Assembly (NCBI GenBank): GCA_900541675.1
Contig: UQKU01000002.1
Location: 56,273 to 120,272 of the forward strand
Direction of reading: 5' to 3'
DNA from: an uncultured Collinsella sp.
Lineage (GTDB): Bacteria > Actinomycetota > Coriobacteriia > Coriobacteriales > Coriobacteriaceae
Length of the DNA stretch: 64,000 nucleotides
Each line of letters begins with the position of its first letter. Positions within the stretch are counted from its first letter, which is position 1. Positions 41,723 to 51,500 of this stretch are shown here, in pieces. The notes under the pieces are model-generated. The model worked only from the letters and a program-made list of their open reading frames with translations, was not told where the DNA came from and ran no database searches. Position numbers and translations under genes: made by a program.

Positions 41723-42721
41723 TTATTCCTCGACCGGCGTGAGCACCATGACGGCGCGTGTGTTGCTCAGCGACAGCGAACGACAGGTCACAAGCGTTAC
41801 AACCTTAGTTGCCGAAGCGGCACGATCGGTGGCATCACTCGCCACGGCAGAAGCGCCGTCGAGCATCTCGGACAGGTAGTTCTTGAGTCCGTCGTCGCCC
41901 TCAAAATTGGTCGTGCGCGCCTTGGCATACGTGTCCTCGACCACCTTGGTCGCCAGCGGACGCAACTTATACGTCGCATCGCGCGTGATGTAGTACACAT
42001 ATTCAATGCTATCGAACGTTGCCTGGTCAGTCGTATCCGAAATCACGTTGAACATCGACCCATCGTTCATATGGTGGCCGTAGATCGTGGTCTGCTGGTC
42101 GACCATTCCCGGCGCGGTGTCATCGCTATCCAAGAAGATGGCACCCGAGGCGTTAGACGTGCCATCGAACAGCGTGTTGAGGTATTTGGAGTTGTTGTTG
42201 GTCTGCACCACGGGATAGTTGATGTTGGTTCCCGGCACGTAAATCCAACCCACAATCTCGGGGTTCGTCTGAGCAAGCGCATCAAAGTCGATAATCGGCA
42301 CGCCGCTGGCGTCCTTATCGCTTACATATTGCTTCTCGATTTTCTGATACGAATCGCTCGCCTGCTTATAGCCAATCTGGGCATTAATAAAAATAGCGGC
42401 GGCGGCGACAATCAGACCGATACCGATGATGATGAGCAGAATGGGAATAATGGAGTGGCGCTTTTTGCGCGGCGGCTCGGTGCGATCCGACGGCGCGGCA
42501 TGCGATGAAGACCGGGGCGGCTTCTTAGCGGAGCTATAAGACGAAGGACGATATGCGGCCGGCGCGTCCTGTCGACGATGCGTCGCCGGTGTCACGGGGC
42601 GCGGCGCGCGCGGCTGCTGAGGAGAGGATGTCCGACCCTGCTGTGCCGCACGGGCAGCACCCGGCTTCGACGGATCGGGAATCTGAGAAGCCTTGAATCG
42701 TTTTCCCTGATAATCGGACAT
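41723..42721 (-). CDS. Class B sortase
   Basis: 332 residues. A basic, Pro/Ser/Ala-rich cytoplasmic N-terminus of about 90 residues precedes one membrane helix (SIIPILLIIIGIGLIVAAAAIFI), then the sortase domain. Catalytic residues: His in TTIYGHHMNDG, Cys in VVTLVTCRS and Arg in SNTRAVMVL. The EIVGWIYVPGTNINYPVVQ segment is typical of class B. It is a candidate to attach the LAGTG and LATTG surface proteins, although class B enzymes often recognise NPxTN-like signals, so the match is uncertain. Located between MoaE-like and purE genes. Confidence 0.9.
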   Translation of the reverse strand: MSDYQGKRFKASQIPDPSKPGAARAAQQGRTSSPQQPRAPRPVTPATHRRQDAPAAYRPSSYSSAKKPPRSSSHAAPSDRTEPPRKKRHSIIPILLIIIGIGLIVAAAAIFINAQIGYKQASDSYQKIEKQYVSDKDASGVPIIDFDALAQTNPEIVGWIYVPGTNINYPVVQTNNNSKYLNTLFDGTSNASGAIFLDSDDTAPGMVDQQTTIYGHHMNDGSMFNVISDTTDQATFDSIEYVYYITRDATYKLRPLATKVVEDTYAKARTTNFEGDDGLKNYLSEMLDGASAVASDATDRAASATKVVTLVTCRSLSLSNTRAVMVLTPVEE

Positions 42722-42756
42722 GGCTCTCCTTATACTGCGGTGAAACGGCGGAACGC

Positions 42757-43221
42757 TTAGGCGTCAGCCATCTCCTGCTTCATCTTCTCGATAACCTTGC
42801 GGTACTCGGGGTCGCAAGCACCCAGAATCTGTGTGGCATAGATGGCGGCGTTCTTGGCACCGTTGATGGCAACGCAGGCCACGGGCACGCCCGAAGGCAT
42901 CTGCACCATCGACAGCAGCGAATCCATACCGCCCAGGTCACTCGTCTTCATAGGCACGCCGATAACCGGCAGCGGCGTAAAGGCCGCCACGACACCGCCC
43001 AGGTGAGCAGCCTTGCCGGCAGCAGCGATAATCACCTTGATGCCGCGGTCAGCAGCAGTCGAGGCCCACTCATGGACCTTCGCCGGCGTACGGTGCGCGC
43101 TTGCAATCACGAGCTCATAGGGCACGCCTAGCGCCTCGAGCTCGGCGGTGCAACCTTCCATAACGCCCAGATCGGACTTGGAGCCCATGATGATCCCGAC
43201 AACCGGCTTCTGATCTGCCAT
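42757..43221 (-). CDS. purE: N5-carboxyaminoimidazole ribonucleotide mutase
   Basis: 154 residues, PurE class I. Motifs: VVGIIMGSKSDLGVMEGC, VIASAHRTPAKVHEW, AAGKAAHLGGVVAAFTPLPVIGVP and GVPVACVAINGAKNAAIYA. It moves the carboxylate of N5-CAIR to give CAIR. AGGAGG lies nine bases before ATG 43221, whereas a TTG at 43227 is too close. It stands next to the sortase, away from other pur genes. Confidence 0.96.
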   Translation of the reverse strand: MADQKPVVGIIMGSKSDLGVMEGCTAELEALGVPYELVIASAHRTPAKVHEWASTAADRGIKVIIAAAGKAAHLGGVVAAFTPLPVIGVPMKTSDLGGMDSLLSMVQMPSGVPVACVAINGAKNAAIYATQILGACDPEYRKVIEKMKQEMADA

Positions 43222-43363
43222 AAACAAAGACCTCCTGTTGAGAGCGGTGACGCGGCCAATCCGCGACCCTTAACTACTGAGAGTAGTATAGCTGCTCCCG
43301 TCCCTGCGGTCTGCGGGTGCCCCGGATGCATTTCATGATGCACCTAAATGTCTGCCTTCATCC

Positions 43364-43840
43364 TTATAGATTGTCCAGGTAGTCGTCGGCATCATAGGTA
43401 AGGCTGTAGGCTTTATTCAGGATGCGCACGAGCTCCTGAGCATCGTGCTCGCCGAGCGCTGAGAGCTGCTTCGAGAGCGATGCCACACTCTCGGCATTTT
43501 TTTTCGCCGCAAAATCGCGGCCTTCCTCGGTGATGCTCACCAACACACGCCGACGATCGTTTGGATCAGTCCTGCGCTGAATATAACCCTTGCTCTCGAG
43601 TGAATCCAAGATATGCGACATGCGCGCACGGGAGAATTTCAGCTTCTTGGCAATCTCGGAGGGAATGACATCACCGTCATTACCCGATAGATACTGTAAA
43701 ACCGGTGCCTCGCCTACACTGGCGCCGCCGGCAGCACTCAAGGACCCCTTGGCAAGGGAACGTGAGTACACAATCAGTTTTCGAGCGACGTCATCGTAAT
43801 CCACCGGGGATATTGTCCTTTGCAACTCTAGAAGGGCCAT
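43364..43840 (-). CDS. MarR-family transcriptional regulator
   Basis: 158 residues. Winged helix with AAGGASVGEAPVLQYLSGNDGDVIPSEIAKKLKFSRARMSHILDSLESKGYIQRRTDPNDRRRVLVSITEEG, the standard MarR arrangement, then a C-terminal dimerisation helix. The upstream AT-rich region 43855-43890 contains TTAGTTAAC, a possible half-site. It lies downstream of the small membrane protein gene at 43909. Ligand and targets are unknown. Confidence 0.9.
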   Translation of the reverse strand: MALLELQRTISPVDYDDVARKLIVYSRSLAKGSLSAAGGASVGEAPVLQYLSGNDGDVIPSEIAKKLKFSRARMSHILDSLESKGYIQRRTDPNDRRRVLVSITEEGRDFAAKKNAESVASLSKQLSALGEHDAQELVRILNKAYSLTYDADDYLDNL

Positions 43841-43908
43841 AAAACCATCATTTGCCGTACATTAGTTAACATTCGCAATAATTATTTATGATACCCCAAC
43901 ACGGAAGT

Positions 43909-44235
43909 CTATCGCTCGTCCTTCTTGCGTCGCATAAGCTCCTCAACGTCGATACCCGCGGCCTCGAGCATGCGCTCGACATTCTTTTTGGCGTTGGTCG
44001 TGCCAACCTTAAGCACAATCGAAAGCGGAGTGCCCACCACCAGGCACACGATGCCCACAGGGACACCCCAGCCGGGGCCGCCCTGCATACCCCACATCCC
44101 CACCAAAAAGCCAATAGCCACGAGCGAATAGCCCAGGCGCAGCCAAACGTTGAGCCGCTGAATAGCATCGGTCTGCATCTTTGCCTCGCGGATCAAGTCG
44201 TCGCGCGAAAGGTCGTGTCCATGTTTCTCGTGCAT
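43909..44235 (-). CDS. Small membrane protein of unknown function
   Basis: 108 residues from ATG 44235, with GAGGAGGA just upstream; the longer frame to 44277 is unlikely. A histidine-rich start (MHEKHGHDLSRDD) is followed by two membrane helices (LGYSLVAIGFLVGMWGMQ and GVPVGIVCLVVGTPLSIVL) and a charged cytoplasmic tail. It lies just upstream of the MarR gene and may be in its operon. Confidence 0.65.
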   Translation of the reverse strand: MHEKHGHDLSRDDLIREAKMQTDAIQRLNVWLRLGYSLVAIGFLVGMWGMQGGPGWGVPVGIVCLVVGTPLSIVLKVGTTNAKKNVERMLEAAGIDVEELMRRKKDER

Positions 44236-44378
44236 ATGGTCCTCCTCGTGCAAAGTGTGCATTATGCGCAAGTGCATCGTTTATCGAATACGTCATCTTT
44301 CAAGAGCAATATAGCGGGTGTCGTATAGGCGATGGAGGTCGCTGGCCATATTGCCCTTGAAGGGCGACGTAAAATCAG

Positions 44379-44408
44379 AAGGCCGTGCGGTTGAGGCCGC
44401 ACGGCCTT
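44379..44408 (-). terminator. Terminator of the mannose-family PTS operon
   Basis: AAGGCCGTGCGG and CCGCACGGCCTT form a perfect 12-bp stem with loop TTGAGG; on the minus strand it is followed by TCTGATTTT. Confidence 0.85.
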
Positions 44409-44430
44409 AAAGGGGGTCAAAGGATGATGA

Positions 44431-45258
44431 CTAGTAGCTCAGCGCCGGGTCGAAGAAGCCAATAACAACGCCCACGAATGCGACCACAACGAGGATCAGC
44501 ATCATGACGATGGGGTTGACCTTCTTCTTGGTCATCATGTACCAGCAGAAGATGATGAAGATCATGGGCAGCAGGTGCGGATAGATTCCGTCGAGCGTGT
44601 CCTGGAACTTACCGCCGCCGGGCAGCACCAGGTTGGGGCTGCAGGTGATGGAGACCCAAGTTGCGCCCACGGCACCGATGACCATGGTACCGACCATCAC
44701 GATGGAATCACGCAGAGCCTTGGCCTTGGGGCCGACGAGGGCCTCGACTGCCTTGCCGCCGAGCTCATAGCCCTGGTTGTAGGCAAAGCGCATGCCGAGG
44801 TACATGAGCAGGTTCCACACGACGATATAGAAGATAGCGCCAAGCGGGGAGCCGCCGGTCGAGAGACCGAGGGCAATACCGAGCAGGATCGGGATCAGGG
44901 TACCGACAATCAGCGAGTCGCCAAGGCCGGCGAGCGGGCCCATGAGGCCGGCGCGGATGCCGTTGATGGCGTCGTCATCGATGGCCTCGCCGTTTGCGCG
45001 AGCCTCCTCGAGGCCGGCGGTGACGCCGACAATCATGGTTCCGATCTGCGGCTCGGTGTTGAAGAACGCGGAGTAGGTCTGAAGGGCCTGCTTCTGCTCC
45101 TCGGGCGTGTCGTAGAGCTCCTCGACAATCGGAAGCATAGCGCACAGGTAACCGAAGGTCTGCATGTGCTCCTGCGAGAAGCAGGTCAGGTTGCCATAGG
45201 ACCAGTTACGGAACGACTTGGCAAGCGTTTTCTTAGAGAGCTTTTTCTTCTCTGCCAT
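44431..45258 (-). CDS. PTS mannose/fructose/sorbose family EIID
   Basis: 275 residues. Family motifs: SFRNWSYGNLTCFSQEHMQTFGYLCAMLPIVEELYD, IRAGLMGPLAGLGDSLIVGTLIPILLGIALGLSTGGSPLGAIFY and hydrophobic C-terminal helices. Together with EIIC it forms the membrane channel. Its start overlaps the EIIC stop by 1 bp (TAATG). Last gene of the operon before the terminator. Sugar specificity cannot be read from sequence. Confidence 0.95.
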   Translation of the reverse strand: MAEKKKLSKKTLAKSFRNWSYGNLTCFSQEHMQTFGYLCAMLPIVEELYDTPEEQKQALQTYSAFFNTEPQIGTMIVGVTAGLEEARANGEAIDDDAINGIRAGLMGPLAGLGDSLIVGTLIPILLGIALGLSTGGSPLGAIFYIVVWNLLMYLGMRFAYNQGYELGGKAVEALVGPKAKALRDSIVMVGTMVIGAVGATWVSITCSPNLVLPGGGKFQDTLDGIYPHLLPMIFIIFCWYMMTKKKVNPIVMMLILVVVAFVGVVIGFFDPALSY

Positions 45259-46115
45259 TAGATGTCCTCCTCTTCCTCATCATCGGAGCCCGAGGCGATA
45301 GCTGCCTTGGGAGCGTTTGCGAGGTCGATCTTGAGCGAAGCGATCTCATAGTTGATCAGGGCGAAGAAGCAGCCGATGCCGGCAGCGGCGATCAGGTTGC
45401 AGCCCATAACAGCGGACAGGGTGAAGCCGAAGAAGAACGTCAGGAAGTCCGTGGGCTTAGAGATGACCTGCTTGAGCAGGATGGCGATACCGACGGTAGG
45501 CAGCAGCGAGCCGACGGTAAACAGCGTCTTCATCGCGATGCCGTCCATGGGCATGTAGGTCTTCATGAGGTCGACCATGGCGGTGCCGCCCATGGTGATG
45601 ATGAACGTCGGGAGGAACGAGCAGACGATGTGACCGATCCAAGGCAGAACGTTGTTGACCAGGTAGAGCTTGTGGAGATCGCCCTTCTCGAGCCACTTCC
45701 AGCCCATGCCCTGCCACACCAGGTTGATGGTGGCGGTGCCATAGAAGAGCACAGTGCCGAGCGTGCCGACGGCGGCACCGAGGGATGCGGCCATGCCGGC
45801 AGCCTCAGCAGAGGCGGGATCGATGCCCGAGTTCTTGATGGCGAGGATCGCCAGCGGGATGCCGATATAGGACACGGCGCGGACGTCGGCGGAGACGGTT
45901 CCGCCGGGGGTCACGAGAGCGATGTAGACAACCTGGATGGCAGCGCCGACGAGGATGCCCGTCTGCATATCGCCCATGATGATGCCGACGATGAGGCCGG
46001 CGACCAGAGGACGACCCAGAGTGTAGTTGCCGATCGTCGTGCCGCCCATGCCAGGCAGTGATGCCAGGCAGGCGAACAGGCCGAACAGCGCGGCTTGGAA
46101 TGCATTGATTGCCAT
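45258..46115 (-). CDS. PTS mannose/fructose/sorbose family EIIC
   Basis: 285 residues, very hydrophobic. Typical pieces: CLASLPGMGGTTIGNYTLGRPLVAGLIVGIIMGDMQTGILVGAAIQVVYIALVTPGGTVSADVRAVSYIGIPLAI. The cytoplasmic C-terminus is acidic (GSDDEEEEDI). It binds and translocates the sugar with EIID. ATG 46115 follows GAAAGGGGA. Confidence 0.95.
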   Translation of the reverse strand: MAINAFQAALFGLFACLASLPGMGGTTIGNYTLGRPLVAGLIVGIIMGDMQTGILVGAAIQVVYIALVTPGGTVSADVRAVSYIGIPLAILAIKNSGIDPASAEAAGMAASLGAAVGTLGTVLFYGTATINLVWQGMGWKWLEKGDLHKLYLVNNVLPWIGHIVCSFLPTFIITMGGTAMVDLMKTYMPMDGIAMKTLFTVGSLLPTVGIAILLKQVISKPTDFLTFFFGFTLSAVMGCNLIAAAGIGCFFALINYEIASLKIDLANAPKAAIASGSDDEEEEDI

Positions 46116-46186
46116 GCTTTCCCCTTTCTTTATTCCTCAGCCCCTTTCCCCAGGGCTGTAGGTACCAAAATGCAGCTGGCGCCTAA

Positions 46187-46675
46187 CTAGAAGCCAAACT
46201 GACCGCGGAACTTGGGCCACTCACCAATGGACTTCTCCTTGATAAGGGCGAACTCGACCGTGTAGCCGGCGTTGGTGAGATCCTCGAGCGCCTGGGCCTC
46301 TTCCTGCGTGATCGACTGGTTGTTGCCAAGCTTGGTGGTGCCGGGACGATCGTTGCAGGGACCGACGATGATGCGGTCCATGCCGGGCTTAAAGCCAAAA
46401 TCGACGAGAAGTTCCTTCATGTCGAGCGGGTTCTTGGTGATCAGGAAGTACTTGGTGTCGGACTTGAGAACCTTCTCGGAGACCTCCTTGAAGTGCTCCT
46501 TGGTCCACACGAACGTCTTCTTGCCCGAGGCACTCTTGTAGGCCTCCTTGAGCACGGGGTTGGACGCTGCAGCGTCGTTGACGGCGATAAGACCGTCGCA
46601 GGGATACTCGAGGGCCCAACGGGTAACGGTCTGTCCATGGATCATACGGTCATCAATACGGATGAACGAAATCAT
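46187..46675 (-). CDS. PTS mannose/fructose/sorbose family EIIB
   Basis: 162 residues. Phospho-His lies in FIRIDDRMIHGQTVTRW, the signature of this family. It receives phosphate from EIIA and passes it to the sugar. It is 71 bp after the EIIC-side gene and 79 bp from EIIA. GAAAGGGAG precedes ATG 46675. Confidence 0.95.
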   Translation of the reverse strand: MISFIRIDDRMIHGQTVTRWALEYPCDGLIAVNDAAASNPVLKEAYKSASGKKTFVWTKEHFKEVSEKVLKSDTKYFLITKNPLDMKELLVDFGFKPGMDRIIVGPCNDRPGTTKLGNNQSITQEEAQALEDLTNAGYTVEFALIKEKSIGEWPKFRGQFGF

Positions 46676-46754
46676 GCGTTCTCCCTTTCTTTATCACCGG
46701 GGGTCTTTCCTCTTAACCCCCGCTCCATCACGAAAATTTGGGCGGATGCGCTGC

Positions 46755-47189
46755 CTAGATGTCGTCGTCCTCGTCGTCGGCGTCATCGGTCGGGACAACG
46801 AGCTCGGACATACCGTTCTTGCCCTCCTGCAGCATCATCTGCTTGAGGGAATCCAGGTCCATGGTGGCAAGCCCCATCATGGCGGTCATAGCCATGGGCA
46901 GATTCATACCGCCGAAGGCAATGGTGTGGTCGAGCAAACCCTTCTCGGCCAGCGTGTTCATGGCATTGGTGAGCGGCGATCCGCCCAGGATGTCACCAAG
47001 CAGGACAACCTCGTCATCGGCGGTAACGGGAGCGAGCATCGCCTTGACGTTCTCGACATACTCGTCAGCGCCCATGCCGTCCACGAGACTCGTCGACAAG
47101 ATGTTCGGGGCGTCATTGCCGAGCATCTTGAGGACACTGTGCAGTCCGGGAGCGAGCGTTCCGTGACTGACCATTACCAGATACCGCAT
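46755..47189 (-). CDS. PTS mannose/fructose/sorbose family EIIA
   Basis: 144 residues from ATG 47189, with GAGAGGAGA upstream; the frame reaching 47261 covers the promoter. The phospho-His is in RYLVMVSHGTLAPGLH, and VLLGDILGGSPLTNAMNTLAE is typical. Acidic end DDADDEDDDI resembles the EIIC tail. First gene of the operon, opposite the GntR regulator. Confidence 0.94.
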   Translation of the reverse strand: MRYLVMVSHGTLAPGLHSVLKMLGNDAPNILSTSLVDGMGADEYVENVKAMLAPVTADDEVVLLGDILGGSPLTNAMNTLAEKGLLDHTIAFGGMNLPMAMTAMMGLATMDLDSLKQMMLQEGKNGMSELVVPTDDADDEDDDI

Positions 47190-47243
47190 GCGGTCTCCTC
47201 TCGACCTGCCGTGTGTCGCACGGCTTTGCTTTTTGCTGAGATT

Positions 47244-47272
47244 ATTGTTGCGCCGGGGCATGTTCGGTACAA
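47244..47272 (-). promoter_or_regulatory. Promoter of the PTS operon
   Basis: On the minus strand TTGTAC (47272-47267), a 17-bp spacer and AACAAT (47249-47244), 55 bp before the EIIA start. Confidence 0.55.
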
Positions 47273-47275
47273 GAA

Positions 47276-47322
47276 AATAGTTGCGAACGGCAACTATTCA
47301 TCGGTTAACGGTAGCAACTATT
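47276..47322. promoter_or_regulatory. Candidate GntR operator: palindrome plus extra half-site
   Basis: AATAGTTGC-gaacg-GCAACTATT (47276-47298) is a perfect 9-bp palindrome. A third GCAACTATT stands at 47314-47322, 24 bp from its twin. They lie just upstream of the PTS -35 box and between the divergent PTS and GntR genes. The remainder of the gap (47323-47400) is AT-rich and probably carries the gntR promoter. Confidence 0.6.
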
Positions 47323-47497
47323 TTTGTGCCTAAATTATTTTTTCTTCTAATTATTTTTAAAATAGCAGGTAGATTGCCTGATAAATGTTTTATGTTCCTT
47401 ATGCACCATACATACCAGCAAGAATCGGGCCTGGCATCTCCGGTTTGCCCCGCAGTGTCAGACCATGTCACGTACGCCCACGACATGGAGGTACCCC

Positions 47498-48280
47498 ATG
47501 GATATGATCTCTTTTCTCGCCTCCGAACCCTTCGACCGCAGCGGTGATACGCCGCTCTATGTCCAGCTTAAACATCGAATCGCTCTGCTTATCGCCAGCC
47601 AGGCGTTCGACACCAAGACGCCGCTGCCACGCGAGCTCGAAATCTGTGAGCGGCTGGAGTTATCGCGCGCGACCGTGCGCCGTTGCTTCCAAGATCTCGT
47701 CATCGAGGGGCGCGTGGTGCGCAAGCGCGGCCAGGGCACGTTCATCAAGCCCCAAACTTCAGCACCCGGCATCGACCTGGCCCTGAATTTCAGCGCGCGG
47801 ATGCGCGAAGCGGGACGGGTTCCGAGCTCGCAGATTCTCGCCTTTTCAAGCATACCGGCCGTCCGCGGCATCGCCTCCGGGCTCAAAGTGCCCGAAGGGA
47901 CACCCGTCTGGGAGATTCGCCGCCTGCGTCTCGCCAACGACAAACCCATGGAGCTCAACTACGTCTATATCCCCGTGTCACTTTGCCCCGAGCTCACGCG
48001 CAAAGACGTGGATGGCTCGCTCTACGCCTACATCGCGGAAAAGACCGGCATCCTGCCCGCAAGCGTCGATGCCGTCTACGAGACGGTCAACCTCGACAAG
48101 CATGAGGCGCGTCTTTTGGGACAGAACACCGGTAAGGCGGCGATGCGCATCGTGCGTTCGACCTACGACAAGACGGGAACCCCGTTCGAGGTAGGCGTGC
48201 TCATCAGCTGCGACGGTCAGGCAAAGCTGCACGTGCACATCGCCGCCGACAAAACAACCTTCACCGCCACAGCCCAATAA
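47498..48280 (+). CDS. GntR-family regulator with UTRA domain
   Basis: 260 residues from ATG 47498 (GGAGG upstream). The winged helix is GDTPLYVQLKHRIALLIASQ, LPRELEICERLELSRATVRRCFQDLVIEGRVVRKRGQGTFI. It is followed by a HutC/UTRA effector-binding domain (VWEIRRLRLANDKPMELNYVYIPVSLCPEL). It is divergent from the mannose-family PTS operon and very likely controls it in response to a phosphorylated sugar, through the sites at 47276-47322. Confidence 0.92.
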   Translation: MDMISFLASEPFDRSGDTPLYVQLKHRIALLIASQAFDTKTPLPRELEICERLELSRATVRRCFQDLVIEGRVVRKRGQGTFIKPQTSAPGIDLALNFSARMREAGRVPSSQILAFSSIPAVRGIASGLKVPEGTPVWEIRRLRLANDKPMELNYVYIPVSLCPELTRKDVDGSLYAYIAEKTGILPASVDAVYETVNLDKHEARLLGQNTGKAAMRIVRSTYDKTGTPFEVGVLISCDGQAKLHVHIAADKTTFTATAQ

Positions 48281-48289
48281 ATCCAAAAC

Positions 48290-48325
48290 GTGGGCGCCGT
48301 CGTTCAAACGAACGACGGCGCCCAC
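48290..48325 (+). terminator. Terminator after gntR
   Basis: Perfect 15-bp stem (48290-48304 with 48311-48325) and a 6-nt loop, followed by ACTCATTTTC. Confidence 0.88.
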
Positions 48326-48370
48326 ACTCATTTTCTATTCAGCCCTAGTCATCGCACAAAGCCCCTTCGG

Positions 48371-48510
48371 CAGCACACGGTGCAACCGAGTCACCGTAGG
48401 CCGGGGCGGGAGGCGGTCCTTTCTCTCGGAAAACTTCGCGAAGCCCAGTTTCCGAGAGAAAGTGTCCGGCTGCCGCCCCGGCCGACCAGGTCACATTACA
48501 CCGTGTGCTG
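48371..48510. repeat. Nested inverted repeats overlapping the end of carB
   Basis: Three pairs are nested: CAGCACACGGTG with CACCGTGTGCTG (48371-48382 and 48499-48510), GGCCGGGGCGG with CCGCCCCGGCC, and CTTTCTCTCGGAAA with TTTCCGAGAGAAAG (48419-48432 and 48449-48462). The outermost right arm lies across the carB stop codon. It probably terminates carB but is unusually large. Confidence 0.75.
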
Positions 48511-51500
48511 CGGCAGGTCCTGCAGGGCGATGACGTCCATGCCCATGTCGTTGGCGCTGCCGTGACCCTGCTGGTCCTCACGCACCGCCTCGATGGCACT
48601 CACGTACGTGTTGGCGGCAGACATCGCGGTCACGCAGGTCACACCGCGTCGCACTGCCTCGGTGCGCAGCAGATAGCCGTCGCCGCGCGAGCCCGGACCG
48701 TACGGCGTGTTGATGATCACCGCGATCTTGCCATCGGCGATGAGGTCGCCGATGTTGGGGCGCTCGCCGTCGTGCGGGCCGCTGATCTTTTCCACGATCT
48801 CGCACGTCACGTTGCCTCCACGCAGCACGCGCGCCGTACCCTCGGTAGAGCAGATGTCAAAGCCCAGATAGCGCAGGATACGGGCGACCGAAAGGATATG
48901 GCGCTTGTCGCGGTCGCACACGCTAATGAACACCTTGCCGTAACTCGGGTCGGGCAGCTTGTAGTCGATCGCCAGCTGCGTCTTGGCGTATGCCTCGGGA
49001 TAGCTCTTAGCGATACCCATGACCTCGCCCGTCGACTTCATCTCAGGCCCCAGGATGACGTCGGCGCCCGGGAAACGACCCCAAGGCATGACGGCTTCCT
49101 TCATGCAGAACCAGTCCAGTTGACGTTCGTCGCTCGGCAGGCCCAAGCTCGCGATGGAATCGCCTGCCATGATGCGCGCCGCGCACTTGGCCAGCGGCAC
49201 GCCGGTGGCCTTGGAGATGAACGGCACGGTACGGCTGGCGCGCGGGTTGGCCTCGATCACGTAGACGGTCTCGCCCTTGATGGCATACTGCACATTGACC
49301 AGACCGCGGACTCCCAGCGCCATCGCGATGCGGCGCGTAGTCTCGCGGAGCTTCGCCTGCAGGCTCTCGCTAAAGCTAAACGGTGGGATGCAGGTCGCAG
49401 AGTCGCCGGAGTGAATACCGGCCTCCTCAATATGTTCCAGGATGCCGCCGATGTATACCTCTTCGCCATCGCACAGGGCGTCGACATCGGACTCAATCGC
49501 ACCCTCCAGGAAGCGGTCCAGATACACCGGGTAGTCGGGGCTAATGCGCGCGGCCTCGGCCATGTAATCGCGCAGATGCTCGGCATCGTAGGCGATCATC
49601 ATGCCGCGGCCGCCCAGCACATAGCTCGGGCGCACCAGCAGCGGATAGCCGATGTGCGCGGCCACGACCTCGGCCTCCTCAAACGAGGTGGCCTGGCCCG
49701 CCGGCGGGTACATGATGCCCAGCTTGTCGAGCAGAGCGGCGAAGCGCTCGCGGTCCTCGGCAAAGTCGATGGCATCGGGCTTGGTGCCCATAATGTTCAC
49801 GCCGCTCTCCTCGAGCATGCGCGCCAGCTTAAGCGGAGTCTGGCCGCCGAGCGTCACCACGACACCGTCGGGGCGCTCGACATCGATAACGTCCATGACG
49901 TCCTCGTAGGTGAGCGGCTCAAAGTACAGGCGGTCGGACGTGTCGTAGTCGGTCGAGACGGTCTCGGGATTGCAGTTGACCATGATGGTCTCAAAGCCGC
50001 GGGCCGCCAGCGCATAGCTCGCATGCACGCAGCAGTAGTCGAACTCAATACCCTGGCCGATACGGTTGGGACCGGCACCCAGAATCATCGCCTTGGGCTT
50101 GCTTGCCGGCGTGGTCTCGTCGGGGGCAACGCACTTCTTGGCGATCGGGCTCGTGCGGTAAATGTTCTCGTAGGTCTTATAGTGGTATTCCGTGGCACTC
50201 GAGAACTCGGCGGCGCAGGTGTCGACCGTCTTCATGCTGGGAACCACGCCCAGACCCTTACGGTAAGCGCGAACAAAACGCTCATCCGAGCCGGTCAGCG
50301 CGGCAATCTCGGCATCACTCGTGCCATACTGCTTGAGCAGGCGCATCGCGTCGGCGTCAATGTCCTCCACGCGCAGGCCGCGAACGCTCTCCTGGACCCG
50401 CACCATATCGTTGATGCGGTTGAGATACCACGGATCGATACCGCAGATGGCGTGGATGCGCGCAACATCCCAGCCACGGCGCAGGGCCTCGACCACAAAG
50501 AAGATGCGATGCTCGGTCGGGGTGCCCACGGCCTGGGCGAGCTCATCGTCGCTCAGCTTATCGGCGCCCTCCTTGCCACCGGCGCAAATACCCTGGTGCC
50601 CGTCCTCCAGCGAGCGCATGGCCTTGCCAAAGGCCTCCTCAAAGGTGCGGCCGATCGCCATGATCTCGCCCACGGCCTTCATGCGCGTGGTGAGCGTGGG
50701 GTCGGTGCCCTTGAATTTCTCAAAGGCAAAGCGCGGCACCTTGACCACGCAGTAGTCGATCGTGGGCTCAAAGCAGGCGGGCGTGGCCTTGGTGATGTCG
50801 TTGACGATCTCGTCGAGCGTATAGCCCACGGCCAGGCGAGCGGCGGCCTTGGCGATGGGGAAACCCGTGGCCTTGGAGGCCAGCGCGGACGAACGGCTCA
50901 CGCGCGGGTTCATTTCGATGACAATCAGGCGGCCGGTCTGGGGGTTCACGGCAAACTGCACGTTGGATCCGCCGGTCTCGACGCCGATCTTCTCCAAAAT
51001 GGCGAGCGAGGCGACACGCATGCGCTGATACTCAAGGTCGGAGAGGGTCTGCGCCGGCGCCACGGTGATGGAGTCACCGGTATGCACGCCCATGGGGTCG
51101 AGGTTCTCGATGGAGCACACGATGATGCCGTTGCCGGCGTGGTCGCGCATAACCTCCATCTCGTACTCTTTCCAGCCCTCGATGGACTCCTCGACCAGCA
51201 CCTCGTGAGCGGGCGAGAGTTCAAGGCCCTGGCTCACGATGGAGACGAGCTCCTCGTGAGTATGTGCGATGCCACCACCGGCGCCGCCGAGAGTAAAGCT
51301 CGGACGCAGCACACAGGGATATCCCACGCGCTCGGCGATAGCCTCGGCGTCTGCCACGCTGTAGGCATAGCCCGAGCGCGCAACCTCCAGGCCGATCTCG
51401 GCCATGGCCTCGTTAAAGAGCTTACGGTCCTCGCCGCGCTCGATGGCGGCAAGGTCGCAGCCGATCATCTCGACGCCGTACTTGTCGAGCGTGCCGTCCT

